Source: JAFRXK01 sp045603305
GTDB taxonomy: Bacteria; Bacillota; Clostridia; Lachnospirales; Lachnospiraceae
Length of the DNA: 11,788 nucleotides
NCBI GenBank assembly: GCA_045603305.1
Contig: JAZULV010000046.1
Coordinates: forward strand, 1-11,788
Direction of reading: 5' to 3'
The position numbers and the translations under genes are program-made. Below are positions 4,703 to 11,788 of the stretch, piece by piece. The stretch's first letter is position 1. Each line of letters starts with the position of its first letter. The notes under the pieces were generated by a model. That model was not told where the DNA came from, did no database searches, and saw only the letters and a program-made list of their open reading frames with translations.

Positions 4703-6244
4703 TTACTCAAACTCTATCGTTCCCGGTGGCTTACTCGTGCAATCATAAAGTACACGATTAACCCCCTTGACTTCGTTTACAATTCTACTTGTTACTGTAT
4801 TAATAACCTCCCAAGGTATCTGCGCCGCCTCTGCTGTCATAAAGTCTGACGTAAGCACTGCACGAAGGGCAACAGCGTAATCATAGGTTCTGAAATCGCC
4901 CATTACACCTACGCTTCGCATATTGGTGAGTGCCGCAAAATACTGTCCGAGGTTCTTGTCTATACCGGCCTTTGCAATCTCTTCACGATAAATTGCATCT
5001 GCATCCTGGACTATTCTAACCTTTTCTGCGGTTACTTCACCGATAATTCTAACACCTAAGCCCGGGCCCGGGAATGGCTGACGGAACACCAGATGTTCCG
5101 GAATGCCAAGCTCAAGACCTGCCATACGGACTTCGTCCTTAAAAAGAAGACGGAGTGGCTCAATTATATCCTTAAACTCAACGCATGAAGGAAGACCACC
5201 AACATTGTGATGAGACTTTATTACTGCTGATTTACCAAGACCGGATTCGATAACATCCGGGTAGATAGTTCCCTGTACAAGGAAATCTACGGCACCGATT
5301 TTCTTTGCTTCTTCCTCAAATACTCGGATGAACTCTTCGCCAATTATCTTTCTCTTGTCTTCCGGCTCTGTAACACCGGCAAGCTTGGAATAAAATCTAT
5401 CCTGGGCGTTAACTCTGATGAAGTTCAAATCGTAATCACCATCAGGTCCGAATACTGCTTCTACTTCATCTCCCTCATTCTTACGGAGAAGACCATGGTC
5501 TACAAATACGCAGGTAAGTTGCTTTCCTACTGCCTTTGCCAGAAGAACCGCTGCTACTGATGAATCTACACCGCCGGATAACGCACAAAGCACCTTACCA
5601 TCGCCAATCTTGCTTCGTAACTCTTCAATGGTTGTCTCTACAAATGAAGCCATCTGCCAGTCTCCGGTGCAGCCACACACGTCATAAACAAAGCTTGAGA
5701 GCATCTTCACGCCTTCCTGAGTGTGCATTACTTCAGGATGGAACTGGATAGCATAAAAGCCCTTCTCTGCACATTCCATAGCTGCTACCGGACATACATC
5801 TGTATATGCAGTAACCTCGAAGCCCTCCGGTATCTCTGAAATATAATCGGTATGGCTCATCCAGCAAATGGTTGTTTCAGACACTTCTCTAAACAACACT
5901 GACGCCGGGTTAGTAACAACTTCAGTCTTACCATATTCACTGACCGGAGCAGTCTCAACCTTACCGCCCAATGTATGTGCCATCAGCTGGGAGCCGTAGC
6001 AAATGCCAAGTATCGGAATACCCAGATCAAAAATCTCTTTGTCAATACGAGGTGCTGCATCGTCATATACACTGTTAGGTCCGCCTGTGAAGATGATACC
6101 CTTTGGATTCATCTCCTTAATCATGTCTATAGAAAGTGTATATGGATGAACTTCACAATATACGTTACACTCCCTGACTCTTCTTGCTATCAGCTGATTA
6201 TACTGCCCACCAAAATCAAGAACTATAATCATATCTCTATTCAC
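4703..6244 (-). CDS. guaA: GMP synthase (glutamine-hydrolysing)
   Basis: Cytoplasmic enzyme converting XMP, ATP and glutamine to GMP, the last step of guanine nucleotide synthesis. The 513 residues are full length. The class I glutamine amidotransferase domain spans about 5-190, with nucleophile Cys82 in GICYGSQLM and His169/Glu171 in FHPEV. The ATP-pyrophosphatase domain has its P-loop SGGVDSS at 223-229. The dimerisation domain carries RQPFPGPGLGVRIIGE (388-403) and ends in the typical SKPPGTIEFE. The start codon is GTG at 6244, supported by AGGAGG 8 bases upstream; an in-frame ATG at codon 5 has no comparable site. It starts 20 bases after the small helical gene and shares its promoter. 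No purine riboswitch is apparent in the leader. Confidence 0.98.
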   Translation of the reverse strand: MNRDMIIVLDFGGQYNQLIARRVRECNVYCEVHPYTLSIDMIKEMNPKGIIFTGGPNSVYDDAAPRIDKEIFDLGIPILGICYGSQLMAHTLGGKVETAPVSEYGKTEVVTNPASVLFREVSETTICWMSHTDYISEIPEGFEVTAYTDVCPVAAMECAEKGFYAIQFHPEVMHTQEGVKMLSSFVYDVCGCTGDWQMASFVETTIEELRSKIGDGKVLCALSGGVDSSVAAVLLAKAVGKQLTCVFVDHGLLRKNEGDEVEAVFGPDGDYDLNFIRVNAQDRFYSKLAGVTEPEDKRKIIGEEFIRVFEEEAKKIGAVDFLVQGTIYPDVIESGLGKSAVIKSHHNVGGLPSCVEFKDIIEPLRLLFKDEVRMAGLELGIPEHLVFRQPFPGPGLGVRIIGEVTAEKVRIVQDADAIYREEIAKAGIDKNLGQYFAALTNMRSVGVMGDFRTYDYAVALRAVLTSDFMTAEAAQIPWEVINTVTSRIVNEVKGVNRVLYDCTSKPPGTIEFE

Positions 6245-6264
6245 GTACAGTTCCTCCTGAAAAA

Positions 6265-6540
6265 CTATTTATTCTTCATTGCCTCTATCTGCTCTTTTAA
6301 TGCGTCTATAGCAGCACTCTTCTCTCTGACTGCCGCCATATATGGCTCCATACCCACTGCCTCTGAATCTCCGTTCTCGTAATAGAACTTTCCAAGCTCG
6401 TAACAAGCCTTACGAAACTTATGCTCTTCCTGTACAAGCTGAGCGTTAAGCTTTGCTACATCAGCGACTTCCTTAGCTTTCTCTCCGGCAAACTTGCCTG
6501 CAGATACCAGCTTATCACCTAACTCATTAATAAAGTCCAT
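6265..6540 (-). CDS. Small helical, coiled-coil-like protein of unknown function (91 aa)
   Basis: Begins MDFINELGDKLVSAGKFAGE and is rich in Ala, Lys and Glu throughout, with heptad-like spacing in two segments (about 1-55 and 66-91) joined by a short YYENGDSEAVG turn. It has one cysteine, no membrane segment and no signal peptide. The first half resembles the N-terminal helical region of some Firmicute proteins that carry a C-terminal zinc ribbon, but no zinc ribbon is present here; that resemblance is from memory. GGGAGG lies 6 bases before the ATG. It is the first gene after a strong promoter and is followed 20 bases later by guaA. Function unknown. Confidence 0.8.
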   Translation of the reverse strand: MDFINELGDKLVSAGKFAGEKAKEVADVAKLNAQLVQEEHKFRKACYELGKFYYENGDSEAVGMEPYMAAVREKSAAIDALKEQIEAMKNK

Positions 6541-6599
6541 AAATATCCTCCCTTTTATTATCCAAAATCATATTTATTACAGCAAATTATTATGGAATA

Positions 6600-6629
6600 A
6601 TTATAATAAAACTGCGATTACATTGTCAA
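6600..6629 (-). promoter_or_regulatory. Strong promoter for the small gene and guaA
   Basis: Perfect consensus hexamers on the minus strand: TTGACA (6624-6629) and TATAAT (6600-6605), 18 bases apart. The -35 starts 7 bases after the uvrA stop. Transcription would begin near 6593, giving a leader of about 50 bases. No terminator is visible between uvrA and this promoter, so guaA may also receive read-through from the repair genes. Confidence 0.85.
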
Positions 6630-6636
6630 TAACAAG

Positions 6637-9465
6637 CTAATCCAGATACTTCTTTACGAACTGACCGGTATAAGACTTTGTCACTTTGGCAACTTCCTCA
6701 GGGGTACCACAGGCAACAACAGTTCCGCCACCACTTCCACCTTCCGGACCCATATCAATAATATAATCTGCAGTCTTTATAACATCAAGGTTATGCTCAA
6801 TAACTACTACTGTATTACCACCTTCACAGAGCTTATGAAGAATCTCCACAAGCTTGTGCACATCCGCAAAATGAAGTCCTGTGGTCGGCTCATCAAGTAT
6901 ATATATAGTCTTTCCGGTTCCACGTCTGCTTAATTCAGTAGCAAGCTTAATTCTCTGAGCCTCACCACCGGACAATGTGGTAGATGGCTGACCCAGTCTG
7001 ATATATGATAAACCAACATCATTCAGAGCCTCCATCTTACGACGGATAGAAGGAACATTCTCAAAAAACTTAAGAGCTTCTTCCACTGTCATATCAAGCA
7101 CATCATAAATGCTCTTGCCTTTATACTTTACTTCGAGAGTCTCTCTGTTATATCTCTTACCTCCGCAGACCTCGCATGGAACATACACATCAGGAAGGAA
7201 ATGCATCTCAATCTTTAAGATACCGTCACCTGAGCAGGCTTCACAACGACCGCCCTTTACATTGAAACTGAAACGTCCCTTCTGATATCCTCTTGTCTTT
7301 GCATCAGAGGTTGAAGCAAATAAATCTCTAATTAAATCAAATACTCCGGTATATGTCGCCGGATTTGAACGTGGAGTTCTTCCTATAGGTGACTGGTCAA
7401 TACAGATAACCTTATCAAGGGCTGATATACCTTCTATACTGTCATACTTGCCGGATATAGTTCGTGCCCTGTTCAGTTCCTTCGCTAGTGTTTTATACAA
7501 TATCTCATTAACCAGAGAACTCTTACCGGAGCCGGACACGCCTGTAACACAGGTAAACACACCGACAGGTATATTCACATTTACATTCTTAAGGTTATTC
7601 TCTCTCGCACCACGAACCGTTAAAAATCCTGACGGCTGTCTTCTTGTCTTTGGAACAGGTATGGTAATTCTTCTGCTTAAATATGCTCCTGTCACAGAGT
7701 CGCTGCAGTTCATAATATCCTCAGCCGTTCCTGTAGCAACAATCTGACCGCCGTGCTCACCGGCTCCCGGACCGATATCTACTATATAGTCTGCTGCCAT
7801 CATGGTGTCTTCATCATGTTCTACAACGATTACAGAGTTACCTAAATCACGCAAGTGTACCAATGTGTTAAGAAGCTTCTCATTATCTCTCTGATGCAGA
7901 CCAATACTAGGCTCATCAAGTATATAAGCAACACCTACAAGACCCGAACCAATCTGGGTTGCCAGTCGTATTCTCTGGGCCTCACCGCCTGACAATGTGG
8001 CAGTTCCTCTTGAAAGAGACAAATAATCCAGACCTACATCCACTAAAAACTTAATTCTGGCATTGATCTCTTTTAAAATCTGGTCACCTATCAAATGCTG
8101 CTGATTAGACAAATCAATATCTTTTAAGAATACCTGCAGTTCCCCGATTGACATATCAGTCATCTCATGAATATTAATGCCACCAACAGTTACAGCTAGT
8201 GAAGAAGCCTTCAATCTCTGTCCCTTACAAGTCTTACAAGGTGTAATTCTCATAAAGGTCTCATATTCAGCCTTCATAACGTCAGAACCGGTCTCCCTGT
8301 AACGACGCTCCATATTCTTAACAAGGCCTTCAAAGGCAACATCATATACACCTTCGCCACGCTGCCCCTTGTAATGTACCTTCACTTCCCTGCCATCAGT
8401 TCCGTGAATAAGTACATTTCTGACATTCTCCGGATAGTCCTTGTATGGAGTATCAAGACTGAAATCATATTCCTTACACAACGCCTTTAAAATAGCATTT
8501 GAAAAGCTCTTACCATCATTGCAGGATTGCCAGCCCATAGCTGCTATAGCACCATCATTGATACTTAGTGATTTATCCGGAATCATCAAATCTTCGTCAA
8601 ACTCCATCTTATAGCCTAAACCAAAGCAGTCCGGACATGCACCGAAAGGATTATTAAATGAGAAGCTTCTAGGCTCAATCTCTTCAATACTTATACCACA
8701 GTCAGGACATGAAAAGCTCTGGCTAAAATTAATCATACCAGCCTCATCAGCATCTACAATCATAAGCCCTTCTGAAAGATGAAGTGCATTCTCTATGGAA
8801 TCAGTAAGTCTCTTTTCAATGCCCGGCTTCACTACAAGTCGGTCTATTACTATCTCAATGTTGTGCTTAATATTCTTCTCAAGCTTTATATCTTCACTGA
8901 GCTCGTAGAGGTTGCCATCAACACGGACTCTTACATATCCACTCTTTCTGGCCTGCTCAAAGACCTTGACATGCTCACCCTTTCTCCCTCGGACAATAGG
9001 TGATAAAACTTGAATCTTTGTACGCTCCGGCAGCTCAAGTATCTGGTCTACCATCTGGTCTACACTCTGCTTCTTTATCTCCCTGCCGCACTTCGGACAG
9101 TGAGGTACACCGATTCGGGCATACAATAATCTGAGATAATCGTATATCTCTGTTACTGTACCAACAGTTGAACGTGGATTACGATTAGTGGACTTCTGGT
9201 CTATTGAAATCGCCGGAGAAAGTCCCTCAATACTTTCCACGTCCGGTTTCTCCATCTGTCCTAAGAACTGTCTTGCATAGGAAGAAAGAGACTCCATATA
9301 ACGCCTCTGTCCTTCTGCATATATAGTATCAAAGGCAAGAGAAGACTTTCCCGAACCGCTGAGTCCGGTAAGTACTACCAGCTTATCTCTTGGAATATCT
9401 ACCGAAATATTCTTTAAATTATGCTCATTTGCTCTGCGTATTTTGATAAACTGCTTATCTGACAT
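6637..9465 (-). CDS. uvrA: UvrABC excinuclease subunit A
   Basis: ATPase that finds bulky DNA lesions and loads UvrB in nucleotide excision repair. Numbered from the ATG at 9465, the 942-residue protein has two ABC ATPase halves. The first has Walker A GLSGSGKSS (34-42), signature LSGGEAQR (491-498) and DEPS (517-520). The second has GVSGSGKSS (642-650), LSGGEAQR (831-838) and DEPT (858-861). Zinc-binding cysteines are visible as CPKC (123-126), CPDC (253-256 and 277-280), CEAC (741-744) and CEVC (764-767). The frame also opens with GTG at 9477, but AGGAG abuts that codon with no spacing, whereas it lies 11 bases before the ATG. It follows uvrB by about 100 bases and may have its own promoter. 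uvrC is not in the window. Confidence 0.97.
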   Translation of the reverse strand: MSDKQFIKIRRANEHNLKNISVDIPRDKLVVLTGLSGSGKSSLAFDTIYAEGQRRYMESLSSYARQFLGQMEKPDVESIEGLSPAISIDQKSTNRNPRSTVGTVTEIYDYLRLLYARIGVPHCPKCGREIKKQSVDQMVDQILELPERTKIQVLSPIVRGRKGEHVKVFEQARKSGYVRVRVDGNLYELSEDIKLEKNIKHNIEIVIDRLVVKPGIEKRLTDSIENALHLSEGLMIVDADEAGMINFSQSFSCPDCGISIEEIEPRSFSFNNPFGACPDCFGLGYKMEFDEDLMIPDKSLSINDGAIAAMGWQSCNDGKSFSNAILKALCKEYDFSLDTPYKDYPENVRNVLIHGTDGREVKVHYKGQRGEGVYDVAFEGLVKNMERRYRETGSDVMKAEYETFMRITPCKTCKGQRLKASSLAVTVGGINIHEMTDMSIGELQVFLKDIDLSNQQHLIGDQILKEINARIKFLVDVGLDYLSLSRGTATLSGGEAQRIRLATQIGSGLVGVAYILDEPSIGLHQRDNEKLLNTLVHLRDLGNSVIVVEHDEDTMMAADYIVDIGPGAGEHGGQIVATGTAEDIMNCSDSVTGAYLSRRITIPVPKTRRQPSGFLTVRGARENNLKNVNVNIPVGVFTCVTGVSGSGKSSLVNEILYKTLAKELNRARTISGKYDSIEGISALDKVICIDQSPIGRTPRSNPATYTGVFDLIRDLFASTSDAKTRGYQKGRFSFNVKGGRCEACSGDGILKIEMHFLPDVYVPCEVCGGKRYNRETLEVKYKGKSIYDVLDMTVEEALKFFENVPSIRRKMEALNDVGLSYIRLGQPSTTLSGGEAQRIKLATELSRRGTGKTIYILDEPTTGLHFADVHKLVEILHKLCEGGNTVVVIEHNLDVIKTADYIIDMGPEGGSGGGTVVACGTPEEVAKVTKSYTGQFVKKYLD

Positions 9466-9493
9466 ATTTATCTGCACTCCTGTAAAACCTTAA

Positions 9494-9521
9494 ATTATAT
9501 TGAATACTTATATTTATTCAA
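9494..9521 (-). promoter_or_regulatory. Candidate promoter for uvrA
   Basis: TTGAAT (9516-9521) and a perfect TATAAT (9494-9499) are 16 bases apart on the minus strand, predicting a start near 9487, just before the uvrA ribosome binding site. The region is very AT-rich, so chance matches are likely and the spacing is one base short. Confidence 0.4.
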
Positions 9522-9536
9522 AATATAAATATTATT

Positions 9537-9557
9537 CTGATATATTGATTATATCAG
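9537..9557. repeat. Stem-loop downstream of uvrB
   Basis: CTGATATA (9537-9544) and TATATCAG (9550-9557) form a perfect 8-bp stem with a 5-base loop, 12 bases past the uvrB stop. The stem is AT-rich and no U-tract follows. It may be a weak attenuator or RNA-processing hairpin between uvrB and uvrA. Confidence 0.4.
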
Positions 9558-9569
9558 TTTATTAATATA

Positions 9570-11561
9570 TTAGTCACGCTCATTAAGTATCTTTTTTAAC
9601 TTAATCATTTCATCTCTAAGCTTTGCTGCCTTTTCGAAGTCAAGTTCTGCCGCCGCCTTGTTCATGCTCTTAGTTATACTTTGAATAAGCTTCATTAATT
9701 CCTTGTCATCCATTGATTCCGGGTCTTTCTCGATCTTTGAAGTCTTCCTATCCTCATCAGACTCCTTGGAAATACTAATCAAATCTCTAACCGCCTTCTT
9801 AATCGTAGTAGGCGTTATACCATGAGCCTCATTATACTCCTCCTGAATCATTCTACGACGGTTGGTCTCATCAATCGCCTTACGCATGGAATCAGTAACA
9901 GTATCAGCATACATAATTACATGACCTTCAGCATTTCTCGCTGCTCGACCGATAGTCTGAATAAGTGAAGTCTCAGAACGTAAGAATCCTTCCTTGTCAG
10001 CATCCAGAATCGCTACAAGGCTGATTTCCGGAATATCGAGGCCTTCTCTCAGAAGGTTAATACCTACCAGCACATCAAACAAGTCCATACGCATATCCCT
10101 GATAATCTCACTTCGCTCTAAGGTATCAATATCTGAATGCAGATACTTAACCCTTATGCCCATCTCGCGCATGTAATCAGTTAAATCCTCTGCCATCTTC
10201 TTCGTAAGAGTTGTAACAAGGATTTTATTCTTCTTTGCAGTCTCTTTATTCACTTCTGAAATCAAATCATCAATCTGTCCGGCTACAGGACGCACATCTA
10301 CCCTAGGGTCTAATAAACCTGTCGGTCTGATAATCTGCTCTGCACGCAACAGCTCGTGGTCGGCCTCGTAATCTGACGGAGTTGCTGACACAAAAAGTAT
10401 CTGGTCAATTTTACTCTCAAATTCACCAAAATTCAATGGTCTGTTATCCAGTGCTGAAGGAAGTCTGAAACCGAAATCTACTAATGTAGTCTTTCTGGAA
10501 CGGTCACCGGCATACATACCACGAACCTGCGGCACTGTAATATGTGACTCATCTATTATTATTAGAAAATCATCCGGAAAATAATCAATAAGTGTGCATG
10601 GTGGTGCTCCGGCAGGAAGTCCGGTCAAATGTCTTGAATAGTTCTCTATTCCGGAACAAAAACCGGTCTCTCTCATCATCTCCACATCAAAATTAGTACG
10701 CTCCCATATCCTCTGAGCCTCTATCAGCTTATCATTCTCCTTAAAAAACTCTACCTGTTCCTTCAACTCCGCCTTAATGGCATCAGCCGCCCTGTCAATC
10801 TGCTCCTTCGGAACTACATAATGAGATGCCGGAAATATAGCGATATGCTCCAATCGACACTTAACCGCACCGGTCAAAGGCTCAATCTCAGCGATTCGGT
10901 CAACCTCGTCTCCAAAGAATTCTATTCTGTAAGCAGTGTCATCAGAATAGGCAGGAAATACTTCTAACACATCACCACGAACCCTGAAAGTTCCGCGCTT
11001 AAAGTCCATGTCATTACGCATGTACTGAATCTCAACCAACTTAGATATAATATCATCTCTGTCACGTATCATCCCCGGCCTTAAGGAAATGACCATCTCC
11101 TTGTAATCAATAGGACTACCAAGGCCATAAATACATGAAACCGAAGAAATAATAATTACATCATTTCTCTCAGACAATGCGGCTGTCGCCGAATGTCTCA
11201 GCTTGTCAATCTCATCATTAATAGACGAATCCTTCTCAATATAAGTATCAGTAGAAGGCACATAAGCCTCCGGCTGATAATAATCATAATAGGAAACAAA
11301 GTACTCTACCGCATTCTCTGGGAAGAACTCCTTGAACTCTCCGTAGAGCTGTGCCGCCAAAGTCTTATTATGTGCAATAATCAGCGTAGGCTTATTTAAC
11401 GCCTGTATAATATTTGCCATCGTAAAAGTCTTACCGGAACCGGTAACGCCAAGTAAAGTCTGGCACTGGTTGCCTTCCTTAAAGCCCTGCACAAGCTGAT
11501 CAATCGCCTGAGGCTGGTCTCCGGTAGGAGAATATTCAGAATGTAATATAAATTTATCCAT
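9570..11561 (-). CDS. uvrB: UvrABC excinuclease subunit B
   Basis: Helicase-like subunit that verifies DNA damage handed over by UvrA and recruits UvrC for incision. The 663 residues are full length. Walker A GVTGSGKT (38-45) is followed by the damage-probing beta-hairpin region YYDYYQPEAYVP (91-102). The DEAD-type box is DESH (337-340), then SATPSDYE (392-399), the helicase motif around GINLLREGLDIPE (500-512) and QTIGRAARN (535-543). The C-terminal UVR motif that contacts UvrC is within about 620-660 (KAAAELDFEKAAKLRDEM). AAAGGAG lies about 6 bases before the ATG at 11561. It is the first gene of the leftward repair-guaA run in this window. Confidence 0.98.
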   Translation of the reverse strand: MDKFILHSEYSPTGDQPQAIDQLVQGFKEGNQCQTLLGVTGSGKTFTMANIIQALNKPTLIIAHNKTLAAQLYGEFKEFFPENAVEYFVSYYDYYQPEAYVPSTDTYIEKDSSINDEIDKLRHSATAALSERNDVIIISSVSCIYGLGSPIDYKEMVISLRPGMIRDRDDIISKLVEIQYMRNDMDFKRGTFRVRGDVLEVFPAYSDDTAYRIEFFGDEVDRIAEIEPLTGAVKCRLEHIAIFPASHYVVPKEQIDRAADAIKAELKEQVEFFKENDKLIEAQRIWERTNFDVEMMRETGFCSGIENYSRHLTGLPAGAPPCTLIDYFPDDFLIIIDESHITVPQVRGMYAGDRSRKTTLVDFGFRLPSALDNRPLNFGEFESKIDQILFVSATPSDYEADHELLRAEQIIRPTGLLDPRVDVRPVAGQIDDLISEVNKETAKKNKILVTTLTKKMAEDLTDYMREMGIRVKYLHSDIDTLERSEIIRDMRMDLFDVLVGINLLREGLDIPEISLVAILDADKEGFLRSETSLIQTIGRAARNAEGHVIMYADTVTDSMRKAIDETNRRRMIQEEYNEAHGITPTTIKKAVRDLISISKESDEDRKTSKIEKDPESMDDKELMKLIQSITKSMNKAAAELDFEKAAKLRDEMIKLKKILNERD

Positions 11562-11602
11562 GAGTTACTCCTTTTCACGCATTTGCTATTGCTACTATTA
11601 GT

Positions 11603-11614
11603 CACAAATTTGTG
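11603..11614. repeat. 12-bp palindrome upstream of uvrB
   Basis: CACAAATTTGTG is a perfect palindrome 42 bases upstream of the uvrB start. It could be a regulator site in the leader or core promoter; in AT-rich DNA it could be chance. No convincing uvrB promoter hexamers are visible nearby. Confidence 0.3.
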
Positions 11615-11643
11615 TAATTTTAAATTTATTCGTATAATCTTAA

Positions 11644-11661
11644 ATTAACTAATTGGTTAAT
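11644..11661. repeat. 18-bp near-palindrome upstream of uvrB
   Basis: ATTAAC and GTTAAT flank TAATTG, giving an 18-bp dyad with a single mismatched pair. It lies about 83 bases upstream of uvrB. Function unknown. Confidence 0.3.
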
Positions 11662-11699
11662 AATTAAATGAAGATGCTCATATTATTTGCTTTACATCT

Positions 11700-11725
11700 A
11701 ATTCACTACACGCGTGTAGCGAATT
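11700..11725. repeat. 26-bp near-perfect palindrome centred on CTACACGCGTGTAG
   Basis: A perfect 14-bp core CTACACGCGTGTAG (11706-11719) is flanked, after one mismatched pair (A11705/C11720), by AATTC and GAATT, making a 26-bp dyad. It is much more GC-rich than its AT-rich surroundings. No U-tract follows on either side, so a regulator operator fits better than an intrinsic terminator, though it could end an upstream gene lying beyond the window. It is about 139 bases upstream of uvrB. Confidence 0.6.
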
Positions 11726-11788
11726 CAAATTGTTAATCAGTATCTGGTTTTTATTCTTGGTCATATATCAACTGATTCCGTTCTAATT

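Noticed and set aside
5061..5072. Perfect GC-rich palindrome CCCGGGCCCGGG.
   Set aside because: It lies inside guaA and encodes the conserved PGPG of the FPGPGLG motif, so protein coding explains it.
6541..6599. Possible purine riboswitch in the leader before the small gene and guaA.
   Set aside because: The leader is only about 50 bases, AT-rich, and has no paired-stem layout of a purine aptamer; only a weak short hairpin is possible.
9466..9477. GTG start for uvrA at 9477.
   Set aside because: AGGAG directly abuts the GTG, leaving no spacing; the ATG at 9465 is better placed and fits the usual UvrA N-terminus.
11754..11788. Two short minus-strand reading frames at the right edge that end in stops, possible tails of an upstream gene.
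   Set aside because: Each is only about 8-11 codons and there is nothing to choose between them; not enough to call a gene.
1..11788. Search for CRISPR arrays, tRNA or rRNA genes, transposases, integrases and att-like direct repeats.
   Set aside because: None seen; the only repeats found are short dyads in intergenic regions.

Overview
The window looks like chromosomal DNA of a low-to-moderate GC Gram-positive anaerobe, most likely a Clostridia/Lachnospiraceae-type Firmicute. This rests on strong AGGAGG-type ribosome binding sites before nearly every gene, consensus TTGaca/TATAAT promoters, the uvrB-uvrA order, and Firmicute-like UvrA, UvrB and GuaA proteins. The genus is inference. Two blocks with different character meet at about position 4,650.

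The right block (about 4,700-11,788) is housekeeping, all on the minus strand and read right to left: uvrB, uvrA, a small helical protein of unknown function, then guaA (GMP synthase). A near-perfect promoter lies between uvrA and the small gene, so the small gene and guaA can be transcribed apart from the repair genes. A 12-bp inverted repeat closes the block. The 227 bases upstream of uvrB hold three palindromes, no recognisable gene and no obvious SOS box.

The left block (1 to about 4,640) is visibly AT-richer and is a restriction-modification island. A complete DpnII-type (GATC) system runs leftwards from its own promoter in the classical order: dpnM (double-strand GATC adenine methylase), dpnA (second adenine methylase) and dpnB (endonuclease). 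Behind it come a 59-residue four-cysteine zinc-finger protein and the start of another gene cut by the left edge. Next to it is a second, compact module: a leftward DNA methyltransferase with motifs in the order I then THPPY, divergent from a rightward pair made of an XRE-type repressor and a 177-residue protein I do not recognise. The 83-bp divergent control region carries two inverted copies of an operator, TTCAC-N5-GTGAAAGA, one facing each gene, with another palindrome between them. This layout suggests a self-regulated methyltransferase-based defence module whose effector may be the unknown protein.

By hand count the whole window has only six GATC sites, against roughly forty expected from base composition. 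That fits long exposure of the lineage to GATC-directed restriction. I saw no tRNA, rRNA, CRISPR array, transposase or integrase.
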